The notes under the pieces are model-generated. The model did no database searches. It saw nothing but the letters and a program-made list of their open reading frames with translations, and was not told the DNA's origin. 64,000 nt of DNA from Undibacterium pigrum (lineage in GTDB: Bacteria > Pseudomonadota > Gammaproteobacteria > Burkholderiales > Burkholderiaceae_D): the NCBI RefSeq assembly GCF_003201815.1, contig NZ_QJKB01000002.1, forward strand, positions 714,941 to 778,940, given 5' to 3'. The position numbers and the translations under genes were made by a program. Positions 26,282-35,592 of the stretch are shown here, piece after piece. Each line of letters opens with the position of its first letter. The first letter of the stretch is position 1.

Positions 26282-26752
26282 TTACAGGGCGATAGCTGTT
26301 TCAAACTTGCTACGCAAGATAGAAAAAAAACTACGCACATTGCGCACATTCGCATGCGTCGCAAACAGCCTGTGCGCCAGTGCATGATAAGCCGCCATGT
26401 CTGCCACCTGTATCACCAGCACAAAATCCGGCCCCTGCGAGACGCGGTAACATTGCTGCACCGCCCCTTCCTGCGCCACCAGTTGCTCAAATTCCACCAG
26501 CTTCTCCGTCGCCTGATGGTCGAGTGTGATTTCAACGATGGCAGTCAAACCTGCCCCCAGCTTGCTGGCATCCAGCAGCGCCACCTGGCGGCTGATGATG
26601 CCTTCATCCGTCAGCCGCTTGACGCGACGCAGGCAGGTCGGTGCAGACGCATGCACCCGCAAGGCCAGCTCATGATTGGTCAGCGAGGCATCTTTTTGCA
26701 ATTGCTGCAAAATGCGTTTATCCAGTTCATCCAGCTCATTGATAGTCAGCAT
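26282..26752 (-). CDS. Lrp/AsnC-family transcriptional regulator
   Basis: A 156-residue Lrp-type regulator. The N-terminal HTH is seen in ELDKRILQQLQKDASLTNHE, with the recognition helix in RVHASAPTCLRRVKRLTDEG. The C-terminal RAM domain (LTAIVEITLDHQATEKLVEFE, GPDFVLVIQVADMAAYHALA) binds an amino acid and drives oligomerisation. It is divergent from glmS, and the 155-base AT-rich gap between them contains repeated TTGAAATAATAGTTCAAA-like stretches suited to Lrp binding. The regulon is unknown. Confidence 0.92.
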   Translation of the reverse strand: MLTINELDELDKRILQQLQKDASLTNHELALRVHASAPTCLRRVKRLTDEGIISRQVALLDASKLGAGLTAIVEITLDHQATEKLVEFEQLVAQEGAVQQCYRVSQGPDFVLVIQVADMAAYHALAHRLFATHANVRNVRSFFSILRSKFETAIAL

Positions 26753-26907
26753 ATGATTGATAATTCCAAATTTTCTTATATATTGAAATAATAGTTCAAA
26801 TAGAAAATCGATGTTCTATAAATTTCAATAATAGATTAATTTTGAAAGAAAATATCAAGTCATCTGCTTTAGCATGAACACATATTCATTCTTTATCAGA
26901 GGTCATT

Positions 26908-28725
26908 ATGTGCGGTATCGTCGGCGCAGTTGCTCAACGCAATATCACCCCCGTCTTGCTCGAAGGCTTGAAGCGGCTTGAATACCGTGGCTATGACTCA
27001 TGCGGCGTCGCCCTGCATGTAGATGGCCACTTGCAACGCTCTCGCAGCACCTCCCGCGTGGCCGATTTGCAGGCACAGATAGACCAGTCCGGCCTCGCTG
27101 GCTTTACCGGCATTGCCCACACCCGCTGGGCCACGCATGGGGCCCCATCTTCATCAAATGCCCACCCGCATTTCTCGCGCGAGCGCATTGCCCTGGTACA
27201 CAACGGCATCATAGAAAATCATGAAGAACTGCGCGCAGAACTGACACAGGCTGGCTATGTCTTTGAAAGCCAGACCGACACCGAAGTCATCGCCCACCTC
27301 ATAGACCACCTCTATAGCGGCGACCTGTTCGAAACCGTGCAAGTCGCCATCAAGCGTCTGACCGGTGCATTTGCGATTGCCGTCTTTTGCCGCGACGAAC
27401 CACACCGCGTGGTTGGTGCACGCCAGGGTTCCCCATTGATCGTCGGCGTAGGCCAGGGTGAAAACTTCCTCGCATCCGACGCCATGGCACTCGCAGGCAC
27501 CACCGACCAGATCATCTATCTCGAAGAAGGTGATGTCGTTGACCTGCAACTGCAAAAAGTATGGATAGTCGACAGCGAAGGCAAATCAGTCCAGCGCGAA
27601 GTAAAAACTGTACACGCTCACAGCGGCGCAGCAGAGCTAGGCCCTTACCGCCACTACATGCAAAAAGAAATCTTCGAGCAGCCACGCGCCATTGCGGACA
27701 CGCTCGAAGGCGTCATCAGCATCATGCCCGAGCTGTTTGGCGACGGTGCCTACAAAGTCTTCAAGCAGATAGACTCGGTATTGATACTCGCCTGCGGCAC
27801 CAGCTATTACGCTGGCCTGACGGCCAAATACTGGATAGAAGCAATCGCCAAAATCCCAGTCAATGTAGAAATCGCCAGCGAATACCGCTACCGCGAAAGC
27901 GTGCCCAACCCCAATTCACTGGTCGTCACGATATCGCAAAGTGGCGAGACCGCAGACACCCTGGCCGCACTGAAACATGCACGCAGCCTGGGCATGCTGC
28001 ACACCCTCACTGTCTGCAATGTCGCCACCAGCGCCATGGTGCGTGAATGCGCTTTGTCATACATCACCCATGCCGGGGTAGAAGTCGGCGTCGCATCCAC
28101 CAAGGCTTTCACCACGCAACTGGCAGCACTCTTCCTGCTGGCACTATCCCTTGCACAAAGCAAAGGCCGCCTCAGCGAGACTGACGAAGCAGAACACATA
28201 CGCGCCCTGCGCCACCTGCCCGTCGCCATCAGCGCCGTGCTGGCACTGGAACCGCAAATCATTTCCTGGGCAGAAGAATTCGCCCGCAAAGAAAACGCAC
28301 TCTTCCTCGGTCGCGGCCTGCATTACCCTATCGCCCTCGAAGGCGCATTAAAACTCAAAGAAATTTCCTACATCCACGCCGAAGCCTACCCCGCAGGTGA
28401 ACTCAAACACGGCCCCCTGGCCCTGGTCACCAAGGAAATGCCGGTAGTGACCGTCGCCCCCAACGACACCCTGATAGAAAAACTCAAGTCCAACATGCAG
28501 GAAGTCCGCGCCCGCGGTGGCGAACTCTACGTCTTCGCCGACGCCGACTCCCGCATCACCTCCAGCGAAGGCGTACACGTGATACGCCTGCCAGAACACT
28601 ATGGCCAGTTGTCACCGATACTGCACGTAGTGCCACTGCAATTGCTGGCCTACCACACGGCACTGGCAAGAGGGACGGACGTTGACAAGCCACGCAACCT
28701 GGCAAAAAGTGTGACTGTTGAATAA
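26908..28725 (+). CDS. glmS: Glutamine--fructose-6-phosphate aminotransferase (isomerizing) GlmS
   Basis: GlmS transfers the amide of glutamine to fructose-6-phosphate, giving glucosamine-6-phosphate, the first step to UDP-GlcNAc. The 605-residue chain has the N-terminal nucleophile Cys2 ([12 protein letters not shown]), the glutaminase motif [11 protein letters not shown], two SIS domains ([52 protein letters not shown]) and the C-terminal NLAKSVTVE tail that closes the active site. Length is normal. No GlmS ribozyme is expected or seen. It is not in an operon with glmU. Confidence 0.97.
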   Translation: MCGIVGAVAQRNITPVLLEGLKRLEYRGYDSCGVALHVDGHLQRSRSTSRVADLQAQIDQSGLAGFTGIAHTRWATHGAPSSSNAHPHFSRERIALVHNGIIENHEELRAELTQAGYVFESQTDTEVIAHLIDHLYSGDLFETVQVAIKRLTGAFAIAVFCRDEPHRVVGARQGSPLIVGVGQGENFLASDAMALAGTTDQIIYLEEGDVVDLQLQKVWIVDSEGKSVQREVKTVHAHSGAAELGPYRHYMQKEIFEQPRAIADTLEGVISIMPELFGDGAYKVFKQIDSVLILACGTSYYAGLTAKYWIEAIAKIPVNVEIASEYRYRESVPNPNSLVVTISQSGETADTLAALKHARSLGMLHTLTVCNVATSAMVRECALSYITHAGVEVGVASTKAFTTQLAALFLLALSLAQSKGRLSETDEAEHIRALRHLPVAISAVLALEPQIISWAEEFARKENALFLGRGLHYPIALEGALKLKEISYIHAEAYPAGELKHGPLALVTKEMPVVTVAPNDTLIEKLKSNMQEVRARGGELYVFADADSRITSSEGVHVIRLPEHYGQLSPILHVVPLQLLAYHTALARGTDVDKPRNLAKSVTVE

Positions 28726-28785
28726 GGCAAGGCATTGAGTTACATTGCCATGATCACCAGCCCCCCATTCTTGGAGACGCAGATC

Positions 28786-29127
28786 ATGGCAAAGTACCTC
28801 ATTTCATTCCCCAGTGCTGCAATGAAAGTCCCCGACAGTGAGATGGAGACAGTAGGGCGAGACGCCCACGCCGTGATACAGGAGACCAAGGAAGCAGGCG
28901 TCTACGTTTTCGCAGGTGGCATTGATGAAACAGCAGCGCCCGTCCTGGTGTCTGCCAATGGAGTAGTCGCTGAGGGAGGTTACCCGTGGGCACCTCCACT
29001 CAATGGTGGATTCACTGTGCTTGAGCTTCCTTCAAGAGAGGAAGCCATCGCCTGGGCCGCACGTCTCGCGAAAGCCTGTCGTTGTGAGCAGGAACTTCGG
29101 GTGTTTTGGTTTGATCCTGAGTCGTGA
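28786..29127 (+). CDS. YCII-family (DGPF-type) protein
   Basis: A 113-residue protein of the YCII-like fold. Recognisable parts: MAKYLISFPSAAM, KEAGVYVFAGGIDETAAPVLVSANG, and the conserved GGFTVLELPSREEAIAWAARLAKAC near the end. The fold binds small ligands; some members are dehalogenase-like or fused to sigma factors, but most have unknown function. The ATG at 28786 is preferred to an upstream in-frame TTG because homologous chains begin MKYL/MAKYL. It is the last ordinary gene before the AT-rich caspase island. Confidence 0.82.
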   Translation: MAKYLISFPSAAMKVPDSEMETVGRDAHAVIQETKEAGVYVFAGGIDETAAPVLVSANGVVAEGGYPWAPPLNGGFTVLELPSREEAIAWAARLAKACRCEQELRVFWFDPES

Positions 29128-29316
29128 GAACCTGCTACGATCTGTAGCAATCGTGTGTTGAGGGGGCACAAAAAAAATGCACTGCAGAAAAACGGAATGT
29201 ACTTTGGTATATGAGCATTTTGAGCGGCACATAAGCACAGATCACGCACACGCAGTAAAATCGTAAGAAGGTTCTGAAAAGAGTTAGACTGCATGTTCGA
29301 GCAGTAAGATGGTCTG

Positions 29317-30189
29317 CTATAGAGCTTTTTTCAGCGCATCGATAACTCCCTTGTGAGGAAGATAGCCAATAACTCCATGGGAGTTGAAGGTATCGTTATC
29401 AACGGTGCCATCGTTATAAATGTTGCTTGCGAAATTTTCTTCGTTCAACGGCTTGCCAAGCGTGACGAAATCAGAAGGGTCATAAAAATTCATCCACTGC
29501 TCTACAAAAGCTGGTTTGCGCCGAGGCGCGCCAAGTTTTGCCTTGAACGCTTCCAGACCAAGCGGTGATCCCAAGGTTATGAGGAGTGGAATCTGAACGC
29601 CAGTTCTCGTTTTTTCCATTTCTCGCAGCAGCTTGAAGGCAATAACGGTTCCAAGTGAGTGAGTAATCAGCACTTGTGGACTTCTTTGCAAGAGTGGTCG
29701 CACGATGTCGTCGACAGCTTTTGCTGCCCCAGGTGACGTGAGGTAGGTATGTCCCTGTCTTATGACTCGAAGAAGAATAGCGCCCTTTGCCGGAGAAATC
29801 TTCTCTACCACGCGCATTAAACCGACGAGATGCCTTGCGATGAAGTTGTCCATTGGTATGGCATTGCCCCACACAGAGTCCATTGCAGATTCAATTTCAG
29901 CGTCGCCGATTCCGTGCGCGCTGACGAACTCCGCCATCACGGCACTGAGGAATTTCAATTCATCAGCATTATCCACATCAACTGCTGTCGACTCTGCGCC
30001 CATACCGACTGCAGTCTTTGTATTCCCGTTCGTCCAGTCGGCAAGCGTTGCTCCGTAATATGCCATTTCGACCGATTCCTGGTCAAGTAAGCCCGGCTGA
30101 ATGGCTTGGAGAGAGCCTACCCATTTACTGAAAAGTTCATCTTTGGTTGAAGCCTCTTGACCAATCCCGTGAATCATCAAAACGTTCAT
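29317..30189 (-). CDS. Alpha/beta hydrolase, effector candidate of the caspase operon
   Basis: A 290-residue alpha/beta hydrolase. The oxyanion region is MIHGIGQEAS at the very start, the nucleophile elbow is LITHSLGTVIAF (Ser178), a catalytic acid may be in NFYDPSDFVTLGKPL, and the catalytic His in TFNSHGVIGYLPHKG. The SHG-type C-terminal His and MIHGIG start resemble lipase/PGAP1-like esterases, which act on lipids or acyl esters. It has no signal peptide. Its ATG overlaps the caspase stop by four bases (ATGA), and the base composition is below that of the flanking genes. A membrane-damaging or signal-processing effector role is inference. Confidence 0.78.
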   Translation of the reverse strand: MNVLMIHGIGQEASTKDELFSKWVGSLQAIQPGLLDQESVEMAYYGATLADWTNGNTKTAVGMGAESTAVDVDNADELKFLSAVMAEFVSAHGIGDAEIESAMDSVWGNAIPMDNFIARHLVGLMRVVEKISPAKGAILLRVIRQGHTYLTSPGAAKAVDDIVRPLLQRSPQVLITHSLGTVIAFKLLREMEKTRTGVQIPLLITLGSPLGLEAFKAKLGAPRRKPAFVEQWMNFYDPSDFVTLGKPLNEENFASNIYNDGTVDNDTFNSHGVIGYLPHKGVIDALKKAL

Positions 30190-31919
30190 ATACTTCCCTT
30201 CAGGTGAAATTTGTTAATCAAAATTCGTGCGCCTTCTTCTTTAAACGAAGAGAACTGCGAGGGTAATAGGAAGTTGGTGACGTCACGCAATTCTTCTGCC
30301 GCCATTTCTTCTTGTGGCTCTGGATCTTCCATGAATTGCCATCCCTGGCGGAGCCAAGGCCACAAGCCTGCAACCTCTCCCGAACTTTTCATTGTCTCTT
30401 TTGTAACCCAATCTGGTAACTTATCGTTTGCTGGAGACTGTGGCCTCGCAGGAACCGATGGCACGTCCGCCACAGTGCGGCTTTGTCCGATGAATTTGAT
30501 TGAGAGCAAGCCCATAAATGCCACGTCGAAAGGCATGGGTTGACCGTGGTAGCAGTAAAAGTATGCCATACGGCGTATGCTATCCATATCACCCGTGTAG
30601 TCATATAAATAGCTAGCGATGGCACCGAGGGTTGGATTGACGTGCTTAAATTCTCGAATGTGCGTTGCGATATCGTCCACTTGGTCAGCAGAAAGATTGC
30701 CGGTCTGAAGATTTTTGATAGCGCGGAAAGACTCACCCCAAAGTTCCTCAAATCCCGGAAATTCAGAAACACAAGACCAACTTATATCGCCACCCTTGTC
30801 TCGACTCATTAGTGTGGTGAGGCGCTCATAGACTACGGCTGACGCAAACACTGCATCGTCAAATTCGACAAGTATCTGAACTGCACCGCCCAGTGCGCAA
30901 TCTACTAAATAGGCTCCTCCATCATTATCGCTTGATGTTTTTTTGATTTGAGCTGTACTCCAAATATTTTTGGGCACAGCACCGCTAATAACGAGATTGC
31001 AGGTTAGTGGATTGTCAAAATGCCGCCATATGTTTCCGAAGGAGCGACGAGAAACTGAAAATTTGACCTCATGAAGAGATGGCTGAAGGTCTTCGGGGGG
31101 CTTATCTTGTACTTGATTGCGGGCAGAAGGAGCGGGCCATTTGAGGGAGGGCTGGCCATTTGAATTACTACCACGCTTGAAATAAACCACATGATCCCTA
31201 GGGTTACCAGTAGCGCATTCGGGAGAACATTTCAGATCGTATGTTTCACCAATCTCCTTTAATCGCTTCTTTGAGAAAAACTCAAGCGACTCTGGAATCA
31301 CCCAATCCGTTTGATACGTGTCAAATGCCTCTTCCTTGAGACCGCAAAGCCCTTCGAGCAAGACAGTCGAAAAAATGCAGCGAGAAGGGGCGGTGTCATC
31401 TCCTTGCAGCATGTAGGCTTGTTGACCATCTGCAACAGCATTGAAACGATCAATGACGGGAGGCACTGCATCATACGGACCTCTCGGGAGTACTGGATCA
31501 CCGAAAATATCTGCAGCTTCAATATCGGAGGGAAGCGAGCGACAAGCATCGCTGAAAATCGACAAGTTCTTTATCCCATGTCTGTAGAGCTGCCTTTTCA
31601 ACCCTTCCACTGATATAGCACGCATTTCCTCGAACCAGTCGCTAGGGAGCCAGACGTTTTGTTCTGCTCCAGATCGAAATCCATGTCCGGCGAAGTGCAA
31701 AATAAAAAAATCCACCTCGTCATTGGGTGGAAGCATTTCAAGCAACGTCTCACGGATTCGCACAATCGTGACGGGTGTTTTGTTTTCGTCTGTTATAACT
31801 TGTGTCTTGAATCCGGATTTCCGAGCCCAATCCCCCATTTCGTGAGCTACTGTAATCGCCCCCGGCAAAGAAGAAAGCTGTTGTGTTTTCGAAACCCCGA
31901 TAGTCAGGCACAGCTTCAT
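30186..31919 (-). CDS. Caspase-fold (peptidase C14) protease with large C-terminal domain
   Basis: A 577-residue protein. Residues 1-260 are a caspase/metacaspase p20-p10 fold: IGVSKTQQLSSLPGAITVA, the catalytic His79 in ILHFAGHGFR and the catalytic Cys126 in IFSDACRSLPSD. Both catalytic motifs are intact. Residues about 295-577 form a domain I cannot name, with beta-rich (GGAVQILVEFDDAVFASA) and helical parts (DDIATHIREFKHVNPTLGAI), ending in a helical segment FLLPSQFSSFKEEGARILI. It is not a known EAD, TPR or WD region. It overlaps both neighbours by ATGA, so the three gene products are likely made in fixed ratio. Bacterial caspases commonly act in defence or regulated death. Confidence 0.82.
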   Translation of the reverse strand: MKLCLTIGVSKTQQLSSLPGAITVAHEMGDWARKSGFKTQVITDENKTPVTIVRIRETLLEMLPPNDEVDFFILHFAGHGFRSGAEQNVWLPSDWFEEMRAISVEGLKRQLYRHGIKNLSIFSDACRSLPSDIEAADIFGDPVLPRGPYDAVPPVIDRFNAVADGQQAYMLQGDDTAPSRCIFSTVLLEGLCGLKEEAFDTYQTDWVIPESLEFFSKKRLKEIGETYDLKCSPECATGNPRDHVVYFKRGSNSNGQPSLKWPAPSARNQVQDKPPEDLQPSLHEVKFSVSRRSFGNIWRHFDNPLTCNLVISGAVPKNIWSTAQIKKTSSDNDGGAYLVDCALGGAVQILVEFDDAVFASAVVYERLTTLMSRDKGGDISWSCVSEFPGFEELWGESFRAIKNLQTGNLSADQVDDIATHIREFKHVNPTLGAIASYLYDYTGDMDSIRRMAYFYCYHGQPMPFDVAFMGLLSIKFIGQSRTVADVPSVPARPQSPANDKLPDWVTKETMKSSGEVAGLWPWLRQGWQFMEDPEPQEEMAAEELRDVTNFLLPSQFSSFKEEGARILINKFHLKGSI

Positions 31920-32236
31920 AATTTCTCCTCCGTCACCAAAATTACAGCGTACGTTTGGTAGTATGCTTTTTCTTGTATATGTTCAGCGCTATTACGCCAA
32001 ACCCACGGCTTACATGTAACCCAGATCTTTGTACTCAAAGACGTTAAATAATGCACTGGCAGGACAACTATTAGTATCATCCAGACTCCAAGGATCAGGA
32101 ATTTAAGGATGGGAGATGTATGAAATAAATTCGGTTCGACTACTTCGACTTTTGGGCCTGTTTGCGGTTGGCAGACATGTGATACGAAAGACAGTTTTGG
32201 GGCGGTATTTTTGCTCTCTTTTAAGTAACTGAACAC
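31916..32236 (-). CDS. Small one-helix membrane protein, first gene of the caspase operon
   Basis: A 106-residue protein with a GTG start and one strong transmembrane segment in the middle (ILKFLILGVWMILIVVLP, residues about 43-60). A soluble N-terminal tail of about 40 residues and a C-terminal part of about 45 residues (STKIWVTCKPWVWRNSAEHI) flank it. No family is recognised. No ATG lies upstream of the helix, so the GTG is the only reasonable start; the ribosome site is weak. Its stop overlaps the caspase start codon (ATGA at 31916-31919). That spacing is the main support that it is a gene. It might be a membrane anchor or a sensor. Confidence 0.55.
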   Translation of the reverse strand: MFSYLKESKNTAPKLSFVSHVCQPQTGPKVEVVEPNLFHTSPILKFLILGVWMILIVVLPVHYLTSLSTKIWVTCKPWVWRNSAEHIQEKAYYQTYAVILVTEEKL

Positions 32237-32537
32237 AGCGTTTAGGTTGAACTATACAGTCGAGCAAATTTTTCGTTGACCGACGGAGTCATCGCAGCCA
32301 CTTAGTCGCGAAGTTAAAAAGCCCGCTCATGTAACTCCAGGCAATTTTTAAATGTATTGTATATTGATTATTATAATTTGTGTAAGTATGTTGACTTATT
32401 AAACTTGGATCGCGACTTTGGAAATCAGCTAGCGAAGTGCGTGAATTAACAAGCGGCTCAACAAGCCTCCCTCCCCACCCCAGAAAAGACGGATAATACC
32501 GCCTACACGTTTTCGTACATTATTTTGGAACTCCCCC
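32237..32537. other. AT-rich divergent intergenic region
   Basis: No gene is supported. The region separates the caspase operon (minus) from the YcaO gene (plus) and must hold both promoters. It is clearly AT-rich, with a TATAAT hexamer at 32372-32377. No inverted repeat typical of an operator was found. Confidence 0.45.
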
Positions 32538-34739
32538 ATGGAAATTAAGGTTAACTTTCTCGATAAGCTTCGTCTTGAAGCCAAGTTCGATGATTTTACG
32601 GTGGTGGCTGATCAGCCTATCCGTTATAAGGGGGATGGTTCTGCGCCTGGTCCTTTTGATTACTTTTTGGCTTCGTCGGCCTTGTGTGCAGCTTATTTTG
32701 TGAAGCTGTATTGCAATACGCGCAATATCCCTACTGAAAATATACGGCTGTCGCAAAATAATATTGTTGATCCTGAAAACCGTTACGCACAGATTTTCAA
32801 GATACAGGTGGAGTTGCCTGCGGATATTTCTGCCAAAGACCGTGAAGGTATCTTGCGTTCCATCGACCGTTGCACGGTTAAAAAAGTGGTGCAGGCGGGA
32901 CCGGAGTTTGTGATTGAAGAGGTCGAGAACCTTGATGCGGATGCACAGGCTTTGCTGACCTTGAACCCTAATGCCGATGCGGCTACCTATATCCTGGGCA
33001 AGGATTTGCCGCTGGAGCAGACCATTGCGAATATGTCTGGCTTGCTGGCGGGGCTGGGGATCAAGATAGAGATTGCTTCATGGCGCAATATTATTCCCAA
33101 TGTGTGGTCGCTGCATATACGCGATGCGCATTCGCCCATGTGTTTTACCAATGGCAAGGGCGCGACCAAAGAGAGCGCGCTGGCATCAGCCCTGGGTGAG
33201 TATATCGAGCGCCTGAGTTGCAACCATTTTTATGCGGGTTCGTTCTGGGGGGAAGACATCGCCAATGCGGCCTTTGTGCATTATCCGGAAGAGCGCTGGT
33301 TCAAGCCTGGCAAGAGGGATGCGCTGCCTAAAGAGATACTGGATGAGTATAGCCGGGAGATTTATGACCCTGAAGGTGAGCTGCGTGGCTCGCATCTGAT
33401 CGATACCAATTCCGGCAATGCAGAGCGCGGCATCTGTTCGCTGCCATATGTGCGCCAGTCAGATGGCGAGGTCGTGTACTTCCCATCCAACCTCATTGAA
33501 AACCTGTTCGCCAGCAATGGCATGAGTGCCGGAAATACCCTGGCCGAAGCGCAGGTGCAATGTCTGTCTGAAATTTTTGAACGTGCTGTCAAGCGTGAAA
33601 TTCTCGAAGGTGAAATCGCCTTGCCGGATGTACCGCAAGAAGTGCTGGCGAAATATCCTGGCATCTTGGCTGGCATACAGGGGCTGGAAGAGCAGGGCTT
33701 CCCTGTGCTGGTGAAGGATGCCTCGCTGGGTGGGCTATACCCTGTCATGTGCGTGACCCTGATGAACCCGCGCACAGGTGGTGTGTTTGCCTCTTTCGGC
33801 GCGCACCCCAGTCTGGAAGTGGCACTGGAACGCAGCCTGACAGAATTGCTGCAAGGCCGCAGTTTTGAAGGCCTCAATGATTTGCCACAGCCTACCTTTG
33901 TCAGCAATGCAGTGACTGAACCAAATAATTTTGTTGAGCACTTCATCGATTCCAGCGGCGTGGTGTCGTGGCGCTTCTTTAGTGCCAAGGCTGATTACGA
34001 ATTTGTTGAGTGGGATTTTTCTGCTGAAGGCGAAAGTGCCAACGCGGATGAAGCCGCGACCTTGTTCGGCATACTCAAAGAGATGGGCAAAGAAGCCTAC
34101 ATGGCCGTGTATGATCACCTGGGCGCAACTGCCTGCCGTATACTGGTGCCAGGCTATTCTGAAGTGTATCCGGTAGAAGACCTGATCTGGGATAACACCA
34201 ACAAGGCCCTCCTGTTCCGCGAAGATATCCTGAATCTGCATGCGCTGGATGATGAACAACTGGAAGACTTGCTGGAACGTCTGGAGAATAATGAGCTGGA
34301 CGAGTACAGCGACATCGCTACCCTGATAGGCATAGAGTTTGACGAAAACACGATCTGGGGCCAGCTCACGGTTGTTGAATTGAAACTGCTGATCAACCTC
34401 GCCTTGCAGGACTTTGAAGAAGCCAAAGAACTGGTAGAAACCTTCCTGCAATACAACGACAACACGGTTGATCGCGGTCTGTTTTATCAGGCCCTGAACG
34501 TAGTGCTGGAAGTCACGCTGGATGATGATCTGGAGCTAGCTGACTACGTCATCAATTTCCGCCGCATGTTTGGCAATGAGCGTATGGATGCTGTACTGGG
34601 TTCAGTCGATGGCAGCGTGCGCTTCTATGGTTTGACACCAACCAGCATGAAACTGGAAGGGCTGGACAGACATGCACGCCTGATAGACAGCTACAAGAAG
34701 CTGCATGCGGCACGCAGCAAGGCTGCTGCATCGAACTAA
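32538..34739 (+). CDS. ycaO: OsmC-YcaO fusion protein
   Basis: A 733-residue protein. Residues 1-145 resemble an OsmC/Ohr-like domain (VVADQPIRYKGDGSAPGPFDYFLASSALCAAYFV). The YcaO ATP-binding domain follows from about residue 160: GKGATKESALASALGEYIERLS with the Mg-ATP glutamates, NTLAEAQVQCLSEIFERAVKRE, and the SLGGLYPVMCVTLMNPRTGG region. The C-terminal 150 residues are a helical, TPR-like tail (LDDEQLEDLLERLENNELDE) as in E. coli YcaO. YcaO proteins activate amide backbones with ATP, and E. coli YcaO is reported to support beta-methylthiolation of ribosomal protein S12 with RimO. No peptide substrate or dehydrogenase is nearby, so natural-product cyclodehydration is unlikely. Confidence 0.9.
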   Translation: MEIKVNFLDKLRLEAKFDDFTVVADQPIRYKGDGSAPGPFDYFLASSALCAAYFVKLYCNTRNIPTENIRLSQNNIVDPENRYAQIFKIQVELPADISAKDREGILRSIDRCTVKKVVQAGPEFVIEEVENLDADAQALLTLNPNADAATYILGKDLPLEQTIANMSGLLAGLGIKIEIASWRNIIPNVWSLHIRDAHSPMCFTNGKGATKESALASALGEYIERLSCNHFYAGSFWGEDIANAAFVHYPEERWFKPGKRDALPKEILDEYSREIYDPEGELRGSHLIDTNSGNAERGICSLPYVRQSDGEVVYFPSNLIENLFASNGMSAGNTLAEAQVQCLSEIFERAVKREILEGEIALPDVPQEVLAKYPGILAGIQGLEEQGFPVLVKDASLGGLYPVMCVTLMNPRTGGVFASFGAHPSLEVALERSLTELLQGRSFEGLNDLPQPTFVSNAVTEPNNFVEHFIDSSGVVSWRFFSAKADYEFVEWDFSAEGESANADEAATLFGILKEMGKEAYMAVYDHLGATACRILVPGYSEVYPVEDLIWDNTNKALLFREDILNLHALDDEQLEDLLERLENNELDEYSDIATLIGIEFDENTIWGQLTVVELKLLINLALQDFEEAKELVETFLQYNDNTVDRGLFYQALNVVLEVTLDDDLELADYVINFRRMFGNERMDAVLGSVDGSVRFYGLTPTSMKLEGLDRHARLIDSYKKLHAARSKAAASN

Positions 34740-34754
34740 GCTGCTCATGTATGA

Positions 34755-34787
34755 CTGGTCTGCAATGATGTGTTCATTGCAGACCAG
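34755..34787. terminator. Strong hairpin without T-run between convergent genes
   Basis: A perfect 14-base stem (34755-34768 with 34774-34787, core GGTCTGCAATGA/TCATTGCAGACC) has a five-base loop. There is no poly-T tail on either side. It sits between ycaO and map and may act as a bidirectional mRNA 3' end. Confidence 0.65.
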
Positions 34788-34824
34788 GCTGGTGCATATC
34801 CACTCGCATTTCCAACGTCGAGCT

Positions 34825-35592
34825 TCAGGCTAAAGCTTTTTCCCCGGCGCGCAGCGTCAAGACCTGTACGCCGGTTTTTGTGACGGCTACAGTATGCTCG
34901 AACTGGGCGGATAATTTCCCGTCTATGGTGACGACAGTCCAGCCATCATCTTCGGTCTCTACATCGTGGCGACCCTGGTTGATCATGGGTTCTATGGTGA
35001 ACACCATGCCTTCCTTTAATATCAGGCCTGTGCGTGGCCGTCCCCAGTGCAGCACTTCGGGCGGCTCGTGCATTTCGCGGCCTATGCCGTGTCCGCAATA
35101 TTCCCTGACGACCGAGTAACCATTTTTCCTGGCATGGCTTTCAATGGCATGGCCTATGTCACCCAGCCTGGCACCAGGCCGCACGGCTTTGATGCCTTTC
35201 CACAAGGCTTCATAGGTCACTTGCACCAGACGTTTGGCAGATGCTGTTACTTCACCGACCAGATAGGTTTTGCTGGAGTCAGCAATAAAGCCATTTTTCT
35301 CCAGGGTGATATCGAAATTGACGATATCACCGTCCTGCAAAATTTCTGTTGCAGATGGTACGCCATGGCACACCACGCTATTGCGCGATGAGTTCAATGC
35401 ATAGGCATAGCCGTACTGGCCCTTGCTTGCGGGGCGGGCCTTGAGTTCATTGACGATGAAGCTGTCGACCAGGTCATTTACCTGCATGGTGGACATGCCG
35501 ATCAGATTCAATTGATCAAGGTGGGTAAACACGCTCGCCAGCAGCTTACCTGATTCTGCCATCAGGGCGATTTCTTCTGGTTGCTTGGTCAT
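34825..35592 (-). CDS. map: Type I methionine aminopeptidase
   Basis: Methionine aminopeptidase removes the initiator Met from nascent proteins with a two-metal site. The 255-residue chain shows the ligands in VNFDITLEKNGFIADSSKTYLVG (two Asp), in YCGHGIGREMHEPP (His), in MVFTIEPMINQG (Glu) and in SAQFEHTVAVTKTG (Glu). It starts inside the ATGA overlap (35589-35592) with a ParD-like gene. A main-housekeeping map usually sits with rpsB/tsf, so this is likely an additional copy in a ParD-linked unit. Confidence 0.92.
   Translation of the reverse strand: MTKQPEEIALMAESGKLLASVFTHLDQLNLIGMSTMQVNDLVDSFIVNELKARPASKGQYGYAYALNSSRNSVVCHGVPSATEILQDGDIVNFDITLEKNGFIADSSKTYLVGEVTASAKRLVQVTYEALWKGIKAVRPGARLGDIGHAIESHARKNGYSVVREYCGHGIGREMHEPPEVLHWGRPRTGLILKEGMVFTIEPMINQGRHDVETEDDGWTVVTIDGKLSAQFEHTVAVTKTGVQVLTLRAGEKALA

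Noticed and set aside
26753..26907. Possible GlmS ribozyme upstream of glmS
   Set aside because: That ribozyme is a feature of Gram-positive bacteria, and the gap is short and AT-rich with no pseudoknot-like core. Lrp-type sites are a better reading.
29317..32236. Possible prophage or transposon boundary around the caspase island
   Set aside because: No integrase, transposase, tRNA attachment site or flanking direct repeat was found, although the composition differs from the neighbours.
33735..34451. Minus-strand reading frame of 238 codons opposite ycaO
   Set aside because: It is the reverse of the acidic helical tail of YcaO. No independent signature is seen.
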